A program made the position numbers and the translations under genes. Below, in pieces: positions 8,889 to 16,786 of a stretch of 20,000 bases of DNA. Under the pieces are notes generated by a model that searched no databases, was not told the origin of the DNA, and saw only the letters and a program-made list of their open reading frames with translations. Origin of the DNA: Cristatella mucedo (Eukaryota; Bryozoa; Phylactolaemata; Cristatellidae); the NCBI GenBank assembly GCA_009760855.2, contig WPIO01000171.1, positions 475,001-495,000 on the forward strand, read 5' to 3'. Numbering within the stretch: the first letter of the stretch is position 1; each line of letters opens with the position of its first letter.

Positions 8889-9440
8889 CAGTCAAGCAAC
8901 GGATTGACTTCAAGGTTTTGTCGCTCACTTTTAGGTCCCTCCATTCTATGGCTCCAGCCTATCTCTCAGATATACTACCCCATCAGGCCAAGCATAGTAC
9001 CACCCGCTTTTCGGAATCCAACAGTCTACAAATACCGCGTACAAACCTCAAATCCTTTGGAGACCGTGCATTTAGTTCGTATGCTCCCAAAGCCCGGAAC
9101 TCCCTCCCGACCTGCGTCAGAACATCATCTGACCTGACCACATTTAAAAGGAACTTAAAAACACACTTATTTAGGACAGCATTTAGCGGATCCCTGTGAT
9201 TCGTCTTTGATGTGCTTATGCGTGCTGACACTGTGCATGCTGCCACTAACCACATTTGCATGCTGAACCTGTGCATGTCACCCTAACCATATTATTCATT
9301 TTGTTGGTTTTTCAAGCATGATTTTACTTACCATTCAATTGCATTTCACTTTGCAGCAAATGTAAAGCGCCTAGAAAGAGATTGAATTCTCTGAGGGCGC
9401 TTTATCAAGTGCATTATTATTATTATTACTATTATTATTA
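8889..9440 (+). mobile_element. LINE family 1 copy F, young, 5'-truncated
   Basis: Similarity to copy A starts at CAGTCAAGCAACGGATTGAC (8889) and continues through the C-terminal coding region (stop at 9197-9199), the 3' UTR, the terminal hairpin (9364-9403) and an ATT-repeat tail (about 9413-9440). Within the 3' UTR a unit of about 40 bp is present twice in imperfect form (about 9217-9255 and 9257-9290, both containing GCTGA.CCTGTGCATG-like cores). The insertion point lies inside the pogo-like element. Confidence 0.9.
8891..9199 (+). pseudogene. LINE reverse transcriptase, C-terminal fragment
   Basis: About 103 codons beginning [19 protein letters not shown] and ending [13 protein letters not shown] with a stop. 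Over the shared part it differs from copy A at only about five residues (Arg/Ser, Glu/Gln, Trp/Arg, Cys/Ser, Pro/Ser). The frame is intact, but the catalytic RT motifs are absent, so it has no enzymatic function. A few upstream codons in the same frame (from 8867) belong to the flanking DNA and not to the LINE. Confidence 0.88.
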
Positions 9441-9510
9441 TCTGGGACGCGGAACTGCTATTTTTGTAAGCGGAGTATTCCCACATGGATATTCTTATAT
9501 GCAAAGTCGA

Positions 9511-9713
9511 CTGCAAATCGTGGCAGGCTCATGCGTGAGCAGTGGCTGAGCCAGGATTAGCCAAGGAACAGACATAAGTTGACATCGCAAGAGGCTGCCG
9601 TTTTTTTAGGAAGCTCAGGGCATGCTGCCTGAAAGGCCCCTTACAGCCTGAAATGCCTAAGGAGGGCCAGTCTAACATGTCGCGAGCGGACGTGAGGCTG
9701 TGCACGTGTCATA
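9511..9713. other. Spacer, no gene seen
   Basis: Unremarkable sequence between the pogo-like element and the next LINE tail. Confidence 0.4.
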
Positions 9714-9803
9714 GCCTTTGCAGCGAATGTAAAGCGCCTAGAGAGAGATTGAGTTCTCCGAGGGCGCTTTATCAAGTGCATTATTATTATTATTACTATT
9801 ATA
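9714..9803 (+). mobile_element. LINE family 1 tail (copy C), only about 90 bp
   Basis: It contains only the last part of the 3' UTR (TTTGCAGCGAATG), the perfect terminal hairpin (9731-9770) and the ATT-repeat tail ending near 9803. It is an extremely 5'-truncated insertion whose hairpin is essentially identical to those of copies A, D and F. Confidence 0.88.
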
Positions 9804-10497
9804 GCGCAGCCCCAGCCGACGTTCCACCCGCCAAACGGACGTGCTCCGTGCCGGCACGTGACAGTACCCTTACCGCGTATTTAGACTTGTTGCGTGTCCG
9901 CTCGCCTCGCCTGCTTACAATATCGCGCGACCGCATCCTCGCCGTCGTCACTGCCACCGCCGCCGCCCCACGTACGTACGTACGTGGGGGCACCGTTAAT
10001 TCTCCTTTGTCGCGCCGCCGCACGCGAGCCCCCCCCCCATTACCAGCCACCCGGAAGCTCAACTCTCTACTACTTTCTGAAACCTTCCTCGTTCGCGGTG
10101 TGCGCCGCCGGCTTAAATGCGAGTTGGCGGCGATTTAGCAATTATAATAAAACATTTTCATTGTGCCGTACGAGAACTGGTCCCCTTCTTGCACGCTTAG
10201 CGTTAGCGGCGGCGGAAAGGAAAGCGCGTCAAACGATTAGGGACAGCGAGCGGACAGCTGCCGAGCGCTTACGCGCAGGAAGAGCGGCGGCGGCGGCTCT
10301 CGCGGAGGCGTCGCTGCTGCTGATTGGATCAGGTGAGGGGCTCTAGCGTGTCGTTAAAGCAGCGAGCGCCTTTGTTGCGGAGCGCCCGCACTGGCGCAGT
10401 TATCGCGCAACGACATCTGACCTCTGCCGCTGCCGACTAGGGCACATCCTTACCGGCCGCCCTGAGCTGCTACTCCAACGCTGCTTCAACGCTTACT
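9804..10497. other. GC-rich spacer with a perfect palindrome, no gene assigned
   Basis: CpG-rich DNA with frames open by composition on both strands (for example 9894-10346 plus) but no conserved motif. A CCAAT-type motif in reverse (ATTGG, about 10323) and GCG/GCT runs are present. Promoter function is possible but unsupported. Confidence 0.35.
9966..9989. repeat. 24-bp perfect palindrome
   Basis: The sequence is four C, four ACGT units and four G. It equals its own reverse complement over all 24 bases and could extrude as a cruciform. It contains CACGTA/TACGTG half sites at its ends of the kind bound by bHLH or bHLH-PAS factors, but binding is speculative. Confidence 0.95.
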
Positions 10498-10732
10498 TAT
10501 CTTATGCGTGCTGACGCTGTGCATGCTGCCACTAATCACATTTGCATGCTGACCCTGTGCATGTCACCCCTAACCACGCTATTCATGTTGTTTGTTTATC
10601 AAGCAGGGTATTACTCACCATTTAATTGCATTTCCCTTTGCAGCAAATGTAAAGCGCCTAGAGAGAGAGATTGAGTTCTCCGAGGGCGCTTTATCAAGTG
10701 CATTATCATTATTATTATTATTATTATTATTA
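10498..10732 (+). mobile_element. LINE family 1 3' UTR and tail (copy D)
   Basis: It begins in the 3' UTR (TTATGCGTGCTGACGCTGTG), includes the imperfect duplicated 3' UTR unit (about 10505-10577), the terminal hairpin (10651-10692, with one extra GA pair) and a long ATT-type tail to 10732. There is no coding sequence. Confidence 0.9.
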
Positions 10733-10944
10733 TCTGCCTCAGCTGACTCAGCTATACTTCCGATTTCCTCTTCGCTTGTTGTGTACGATTAAGCCAATTG
10801 ACTACCGCACGCACAGCAAAAACCGCTTAGGCTTTGAGCTCGCTATTGAAAACTCGTCCGCATAGCACCCACTAAGTCTGTATGGATTTGCGAAGTCATA
10901 GACAGAGATACATTACGTTAAATTACATTAATGTCAATCGTTAT
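10733..10944. other. Spacer, no gene seen
   Basis: No motif or repeat recognised. Confidence 0.4.
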
Positions 10945-11030
10945 CGAGTTCCGGACTTCGACAGGACAGTGACTTCAAGCGTGGTCTTCAAATGATTCGA
11001 GGCTTTTAAGAGGCACAGTAAAGTAACTCG
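10945..11030 (-). mobile_element. Small diverged LINE fragment
   Basis: GAGTTCCGGACTTCG and the segment GTGGTCTTCAAATGATTCGA align with the C-terminal coding region of the family 1 LINE (compare 2508-2600). It ends where the A/T tail of another minus-strand LINE begins. Confidence 0.5.
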
Positions 11031-11325
11031 AATAATAGTAATTATAAGTAATTTATCTAGCACTCTAAGAGACCTTAAGCTCTTTTTTATTCTTTACAAA
11101 TGCTGAAAAGAAAGCCGGTCAGTTTGTTAGCAATAAAATGCGCGGTACCTATACGCACGAGTACACGAAGGTGAATTTACAGGGACGGAAGAAATTCTGT
11201 GACGCGCAGATGAAGCTTGGCTTGAATCTTTACATATAGTCAAGCAAGAATGCGTCGTGGCGTCAGTCAAAAGAAGGATTTTGGCTGTGGGAGAATACAA
11301 ACAAGCATCGTGGTCTCCAATTTGT
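11031..11325 (-). mobile_element. Diverged LINE 3' end, minus strand
   Basis: It starts with an AATAATAGTAATTATAAG tail and a diverged terminal hairpin (TCTAAGAGACCTTAAGCTCTT, about 11064-11084). After a short 3' UTR it reaches a region alignable with the conserved C-terminal coding segment (GTGGGAGAATAC...CGTGGTCTCCAATTTG, about 11286-11322). It is too degraded for an ORF and may be an older member or a third family. Confidence 0.5.
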
Positions 11326-11392
11326 CCAAGGTCGGTCAGTGGCTAGAGGTTAGAGGTTAGAGAGCTACGACGACTCGACGTCAGAAGAGCAA

Positions 11393-11473
11393 GTTACAAA
11401 GTGCATGGACAGAAATCAAATTATGTTCTCTTGAGGCGCTATGTAAACGAGCTATTACTATTATTATTATAGC
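11393..11473 (+). mobile_element. Short diverged LINE tail, plus strand
   Basis: TACAAAGTGC, then AAATTATGTTCTCTTGAGGCGCTAT, then TATTACTATTATTATTATA follow the same order as the LINE terminal hairpin and ATT tail. Only the extreme 3' end is present. Confidence 0.55.
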
Positions 11474-11537
11474 AGGGGGTAGCATACGAAGCCTGAGCAG
11501 AAAGTGTGTCGCATAGCCAGTAGCGGAGCCTGGACTT

Positions 11538-11905
11538 TTAGGTGGGAGGGTAAGCCACGCTTCTGACACCAGCCATCTTTAATTGGAGGAAAAGAACAGC
11601 TAACTTATTTTCTTTTCTAGACCTAAGGGCACGACGAGGTGGTTGAAGCTGCAGTTTAGCTAGGTACGAAGGAGTCAAGCCGTGGCAGGCCTTGTGGGTC
11701 AGCGGAAGAACTTTGCTCCGTACCCGTTGATCAACCGGCAGCCATCCGAGCTCTTTCAGCAAAGGAAACACACGGTCACACCTCTGTGATTTGTAAACAA
11801 GCCTTGTAGTCATATTCATTGTCGGCTGCAGTGGCCTAGTGACTTTCTATGGTTGTCCAGCAAAAATGGAATTGCAATAAACTGGCCGAGTCAAAACCAG
11901 GGAGC
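11538..11905 (-). mobile_element. LINE family 2 fragment, second copy
   Basis: The minus strand at 11538-11819 encodes 93 codons containing LLKELGWLPVDQRVRSKVLP and HGLTPSYLAKLQ, the RT thumb-region motif. Just upstream (about 11820-11895) a broken frame encodes a version of YCNSIFAGQP followed by a stop codon. The nucleotide sequence aligns along its length with the fragment at 1-262. It is a distinct, more diverged lineage than family 1, with catalytic motifs A-E missing and no intact 3' tail. Confidence 0.82.
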
Positions 11906-12088
11906 TAGGAATTTTGGCGCAAGCCACCGTGGAAGACGGTTCTTAGTCTTAGATAGGGAGTAAGCGTGATGGCCAGCTTTGGAAGCGAGTTCAACTTCTT
12001 CTTAATGAAGCTGACTGCAAGATCTGGAATCTCCGTCGTTCCACACCCCGAGGTCGGACCCCTAGAAGGCCCAACAAAATTCGTGCTG
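11906..12088. other. Spacer, no gene seen
   Basis: No coding or repeat signal recognised. Confidence 0.35.
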
Positions 12089-12168
12089 CTAGCACAGTAG
12101 CCACTAGGTAAGGCGGTTGCTTTTCACGACCTCTGCCCCGAGGTCGTGGGTTCGAATCCTGTGCTGGG
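12089..12168 (+). ncRNA. tRNA-like sequence (tRNA pseudogene or SINE head)
   Basis: A perfect Pol III B box, GGTTCGAATCC, lies at 12149-12159. Upstream, ACGACCT/AGGTCGT forms a 7-bp stem around CTGCCCCG. The ends CTAGCACAG (12089-12097) and CTGTGCTGG pair over 9 bp like an acceptor stem. An imperfect A-box-like stretch (TAGCCACTAGG) lies about 50 bp before the B box. The T-arm pairs poorly and the anticodon arm is over-long, so a functional tRNA is unlikely. A tRNA-derived SINE head is the best reading. No LINE-like tail follows within 400 bp. Two small hairpins (GCGAT/ATCGC and CCACTGC/GCGGTGG) come directly downstream. Confidence 0.5.
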
Positions 12169-12859
12169 CGATCCTTTATCGCCACTGCAAGCGGTGGTGA
12201 TAGTCATAAAGGCTCAGTCGACGGGCAGTCTCTTCGGCTTGAGCTACTTGGGCTTCGCTCCGAAACTTGTGCAGTTGTTACTACCGGACCGTTGGCTATC
12301 GGCGGCAGTTGTTAGGTTCATCTACCTAGTGCGTTCGCTGGAAACCCTCGGCTGATGGCACGCTCGCACTTGTCTACCTGCCCAGCATCCTGGTTAATAT
12401 AGTCTATTAGTCGGCCTACTCGCCCGATCGTGTCCACGGTCGGTTAAGCTTTAGGTTATTTTAGGACCTAAATAGGTCTCTCGCTGCCGGATTAACTCCA
12501 GCGCTTCGCTGCGGCCAGCGACTAATCGGTCCCAGCGGATCTACGAGCCTAGATTGGCACATCCCCTCCTAGCGACAGAGTTATACGCACTAGGTCTTCC
12601 TACACATTACACCGTGCTCATTTTTGCTTCTATATTTACGAATAAGATTGTGGCCTACGTAGAAGCATAAGCGTAATATGCGCAGTCGCTGGCTGCTGGT
12701 GGATGCTTGAGCGAGCTCACTTCGGTCACTCTCCGTCACGCGGATTTCTGGTAAATCTATTGTTACTATCAGTACAACATTGCATAACACATTGAACAGA
12801 CCAAGTCTATTACTAAATCTACTCCTGCTTCGCAGATGCCGTAGATGAAGCATATCGAC
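12169..12859. other. Spacer, possible SINE body, no gene seen
   Basis: The sequence is not recognised. It contains a possible inverted pair, ATTAGTCGGCC (about 12406) against GGCCAGCGACTAAT (about 12512), and a small GACCTA/TAGGTC hairpin (about 12467). Confidence 0.3.
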
Positions 12860-13198
12860 TACTGGCGTCACGACATCCCCTGACTTGACCACATTTAAAA
12901 AGAAGCTAAAAAGACGCTTCTATTTATCACAGCACTTAGTGGGTTTATGTGATTAATCCTCTATGTGCTTATGCGTGCTGACACTGTACATGCTGCCACC
13001 AACCATATTTGCATGCTGACCCTGTGCATGTCACCCCTAACCGCGTTATGCTTACGGTCATTGAGCATGCTACCACTAACCATTCGATCGTGCTTCCCTT
13101 GGAGCAAATGTAAAGTGCCTAGAACGAGATCGAGATCGAGATTGAGTTCTCTGAGGGCGCTATATCAAGTGTATTGTTAATATTATTACTATTATTAT
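12860..13198 (+). mobile_element. LINE family 1 3' end (copy E), diverged
   Basis: The copy starts in the last coding codons, which still read [18 protein letters not shown] (about 12872-12925). The 3' UTR follows with its duplicated unit (about 12970-13040), then the terminal hairpin (13112-13163), whose inner arm is lengthened by extra GAGATC repeats. An ATT-type tail ends near 13198. It is older than copies A and F. Confidence 0.88.
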
Positions 13199-13375
13199 AC
13201 TGAGCGACCGTAACATTCTCACAATTCCGTCTTCTGAGCTCCAACATGCACTTTCTCTATTCACTCCATCATATTAAACATGTCCTAAACATTTTTGATT
13301 CCAATAACCAGGCTTTGCTCGCCGATTTGACGAAAAACAAGGGTCCACGTACGGATCGCCGAAGCGTAAAACGTG
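13199..13375. other. Spacer, no gene seen
   Basis: No motif recognised. Confidence 0.35.
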
Positions 13376-13394
13376 TATATATATATATATATTT
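13376..13394. repeat. (AT)n microsatellite at the SINE 3' end
   Basis: Uninterrupted TA repeat adjoining the SINE tail. Confidence 0.9.
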
Positions 13395-13526
13395 TCTATA
13401 GCGCCCCAAGAGAACTTAATCACTTTTCAGGCGCTTCACATATGCCTCGGGGCTCGAGCCCACGACCTCAGCGCCAGACCTTGGTCCGGGCGAGCACCTT
13501 AACCGCGGGACCTAGCCAGCTCGGCA
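13394..13526 (-). mobile_element. tRNA-derived SINE with a LINE-type 3' tail
   Basis: Read on the minus strand, an A-box-like TGGCTAGGTCCCGCGG (13503-13518) precedes a GGTTAAGGTGCTCGCC stretch typical of tRNA-derived SINE heads. A B-box-like GGCTCGAGCC lies at 13451-13460. After a very short linker comes GAAGCGCCTGAAAAG, then TGATTAAGTTCTCTTGGGGC and GCTATA (13397-13437), the same hairpin that ends the LINEs in this window. An (AT)n tract (13376-13394) follows as the terminal repeat. The order head, short body, LINE-like tail, simple repeat is that of a SINE mobilised by a partner LINE. The 5' end (about 13526) is approximate. Confidence 0.75.
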
Positions 13527-14560
13527 ATTGTCAGTGTGCTGTCCTATTGGACTACACGCAGAGAGGGCGCTTCAAGACGAATGGATTTGATAAATGCACA
13601 CAGATAGGTAGAATCTTTCGCACAAAGTTTCCTTCCTAGTGTCGGTAAGTTCCCGCAGCTAGTCACACGACGAACATCGTACGCTGACGTGACGCGTTAC
13701 AAGTCAAGCATTATTCGTCACGTTGTTAGGGTCTTTATTTTTTGCTCACGCAAAAAACATTTCGCCAAACCACAGGTCAGATTTGTATAGACAGTCCCCA
13801 GATGCTATTGCAAGCAAAGAAAGCAAGCAAAGAAGCGCAAGCAAAGAGGACGTATTTACAGGTGGGATTATCGCCGTGGGATTATCAACCACCTTGCCCG
13901 AAACCAGACAACAAAATTCATACTGGCTATTATTTCGTCAGACACGTGACGTGTACCGCAGCCTAGTTTCCGGCTCAGTTTCCGGTTCGGCAAGGTCGAC
14001 CCTGCCTCCCACTCTCCAGTCTGGCCATTTTGCTGTGCTCCGTCCGGGACGGGTGTAGAGGTGCGACGAGATTGGCTGAAATTAAAATAAGTGCATACAA
14101 TTGGTTAGAAAATTTGAAAGACTGCGAACCTGATTTAGCGATCGTTTTGGGCAATAATTGTGTGCAGCAAAAACAGCCTTGTTTCTAAAGAAAACCATCG
14201 CTTAATGCCATTATTCGTAAGACCAGTAAGACCCACGTGACCCTAATGATGCGCTCACTTTTGCTGTCCTTCGACCACTGGTCGCAGCGTTGGATTAACA
14301 GCTTTGTCGGTGCGAGAACGGCGGCGGACGGGGGGGGGGTTGAGAAGAAACAAACGAATAAGTAAAAGAAAGGCGACCAGACAAAGGTGGCAGTAAAGAA
14401 AAAAAGGTGGCTCGCGATAATTCGTTTCGCCAATCCAAAGACTCGAAGTTCAGCAATCGGCGAAATTCGTCGCACGATCAATTGGCGTGAACTCGAAACG
14501 CTTCGAATGCCCTTCGAACGTTCACCTTCGGTCGTCGCAGCGACGACTGCCAGGATCCGC
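13527..14560. other. Spacer, no gene recognised
   Basis: Open frames such as 13723-14058 plus (111 codons) show no family motif. A degenerate tandem repeat of GCAAGCAAAGAA-like units occurs three times at about 13809-13848. A run of ten G lies at 14330-14339. A perfect 8-bp-arm inverted repeat (GTCGTCGC, A, GCGACGAC) lies at 14531-14547. Confidence 0.4.
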
Positions 14561-15480
14561 TAGCTGAGGCAGGAGCAGCGCCGCACCGAGCTCGGACGTC
14601 AAGAAGTTACCGCGCGTTCATTACGTCACGCTACGGTGCATTACATTTACGTCGATTAATGCGGATTTCGGCTCTGTTCAGCCGCCGCCGCCGCCGAAGC
14701 CACAGCCGCCGCTGCTGGCGGACTTATTGAGACGTAAGGGGCGTGATGCAGTTTGAGCCTCTTGCTGCCCCGCCGCCATTCGCAGCCGGCTTCTCTTCGG
14801 GCGCGTTCCAAAATCCGCGAGCATTCCGCCGGCGGCGAATGAATTGAGTCGGCGAATGAATCAAGTGGCGGAATGCAGGAACCTCCCGGGAGCCGCCGCC
14901 GCCGAATTTAGCCACCGCCGCCGACGGCCCTGGAGCCGCCGACGACCCCAGCGAGAGAGCCGCCGCCGCCTACGACGCTCGTGGCCAGTTCTAGCTGCTA
15001 AGGCCAGCCGGCGGCAATGAACACCGAAAGGTGACCGGGGCTGCTTAGCTCGCAGCTTCGAGCGCAGTACCGCATGCTGCACGCCCTAACGGGGGTCTCG
15101 AAGTGGTCGAGCCTTGCCCCCTCAGATATCGCCGCGGCCTGCGTGTGTATGCCGTAAAGTGGCTGCCGCAGCCGCCGCCGAGCCAGATTGCACCGGATGA
15201 CTCCCGTAGGACGCTCGCACGCCTCGATTGCAGAGGTCGATGGTAGCTTTCGCTCGACTCTAGCTGTCGATGGGGTGCTCGAGGTGCGACAGGTGGGCGT
15301 GCGACAGGACCTCCGCAGGTGCTCCGAGCTCGCCACATGACGCCTGACGGCGAGCCGCGGCTGGCTCTCGCTACCGAAGGTTCTCGCTACCACATGACCC
15401 CGCCCCCAATGTCCGCTCTTCCGGTGGAGGCTGCTCGAGCGGAAGAAATGCGAGCGCAGCGGAGGTAGCGCATGCGAAGT
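14561..15480. other. CpG-rich block with CCG repeats, possible promoter or exon region
   Basis: Dense CpG and CCG/GCC runs (14680-14720, 14890-14965, 15165-15180). Near its left edge is ATTACGTCACG (14618-14628), resembling a CRE half-site in context. Minus-strand frames of 73-131 codons overlap each other and look compositional (Arg/Ala/Pro-rich). No gene is assigned. Confidence 0.35.
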
Positions 15481-15875
15481 CCGCTTTGCTCTCGATCCCG
15501 CCCCTCACTCTCACCTCCCTGCCCCCCTCTCTCTGGCGCTCCCGCCCCTCACTCTTTCGCTCCCCTGTTCCCCTCTCTCTGGCGCCTGCGCCCCTCTCTC
15601 TCTCTCTCACCCTCTGTCTCCCTCACTCTCACCCCCTGTCTCTCTCTCTGGAGCCCGCGCCCCTCTCTCTCACCCCCGCCCCCCTCACTCTGGCGTCCAA
15701 GCCTCTCTCTCTCTCGCTCCCCATTGTCTATCTCGAACTGTCCTTCTCGAAATCTTACGCTTTCTCTCACTCAAGAGCTCTCTCTCCTCTGCGTCTCTTT
15801 CTTTATCTCACTCGCTCACTGTTTGCGTCTGTTGCTCTCACGAGCTCTCTCTCTCTCTCTCTCTCTCTCTGTCTA
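15481..15875. repeat. Polypyrimidine (CT-rich) low-complexity tract
   Basis: Almost pure C/T on the plus strand with irregular CCCCTCTCTCTC, CCCTCACTCT and TGGCGC units, ending in a (CT)n run at 15845-15870. Long Ser/Leu/Pro-rich plus frames (15472-16350) and Arg/Glu/Gly minus frames are by-products. Mirror-like polypyrimidine tracts of this kind can form triplex or H-DNA. Confidence 0.9.
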
Positions 15876-16786
15876 CATTCTCTCGCAACCTTACCGTTAT
15901 ATTTCCTCTCAAAGCTCGCGTTTTCTATTGCTCTTCTTCACTCTGACTCGTACCGCCTCGCTAAAAGCAACCGACGACCTCGCGCCCCTCGTCGCGAATG
16001 CGCTTTGTGAGCAGCTTCGAAGCGTCGTCCGAGCGACTCGATATTATATTTCATTACTTATTATTTTTCAGCGCCGGCCAGCCGAGCTGAGTCAGCGCCG
16101 GCCTGCCGTCCCCAATGCAGGGCGGGAGACAATTCAGGGCCAGTCAAGGTTCGTCGTAGCGGAGCTGGAGCCCTCCGCGAGGCTGCTACGAGTCCGTCCG
16201 AACCTATCGCGACATCGTCGTCGTGTCGCGCTGACTCAGCTCGCTTCCTGGAGCTCATTTTTGCGTCTCATTTGGAGCTGGCCAACAAAAGGCCGGAAAT
16301 GCTCCAGTCAGGGGAATAGAACGCGTAACAAGTTCAACCGACTAATTTAACGAGCCTGAATAGCAGCCGCCGTCTCTCGCTAGCCGCCGAGCATCGCGAG
16401 TCGAGCGACTCATTCCCGCCGCTACGCGACCGAGGCGACGCACAGCGCGACAGGCACAAAGAATAAGTCCCGGAAATGCCTGCTGACTGAGAGCGCGCCG
16501 CCGCGTAGTATATACGAAAACCAAATGACTCGATTAAAGGCCGCCGTCAAAAGCGGCGCCAACTGCGCCCAGCGTGCTGAGCTCGCTTGCAAACTCGCAA
16601 CTCGGGCCACGATTGGACGGCAACATCGTGGCAACGTCGTGGCATACTCGTGGCAACGCTCCACGAAAGCCGTCGTCGCCGCCGCTGCAGCAGAGCACCG
16701 ATGCTTCGGCGGCCGGGGCCACGCGAAGCCAGAGGCGAAACCGAGCCATGCGGCGGTGCAAAGCTTACGCTGCCTGCGGCGTCGCC
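15876..16786. other. Region downstream of the GPCR stop, no other gene seen
   Basis: This is the presumed 3' UTR or flank of the minus-strand GPCR. No clear AATAAA signal was found on the minus strand; an A/T-rich patch at about 16040-16068 is the nearest candidate. A short degenerate repeat (CAACNTCGTGG-like, three times) lies at 16620-16658. Confidence 0.35.

Larger units (their letters stand above)
8794..9510. mobile_element. Pogo/Tigger-like inverted-repeat element, apparently interrupted by a LINE
   Basis: The left end starts CAGTCAATACCGCTTATA (8794 onward, preceded by TA). The right end, read inward on the opposite strand, starts CAGTCGACTTTGCATATA. Both share CAGTC, then GC.TATA and AGAAT at matching spacing with gaps. 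Termini beginning CAGT at a TA target are typical of pogo/Tigger-group DNA transposons. The right flank is CA rather than TA. The sequence TTGTAAGCGGAGTATTCCCA occurs at 8846-8865 and again at 9463-9482, either as a subterminal repeat of this element or as a duplication around the LINE at 8889-9440. No transposase is present. Confidence 0.45.

Noticed and set aside
11991-12185. Minus-strand frame of 64 codons containing QDSNPRPRG
   Set aside because: This peptide comes from reading the tRNA-like B-box region in reverse, a well-known artefact of tRNA-derived repeats.
15472-16350. 292-codon Ser/Leu/Pro-rich plus-strand frame
   Set aside because: Its first half is the translation of the polypyrimidine tract, where TAA, TAG and TGA cannot easily occur. 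The remainder has no motif.
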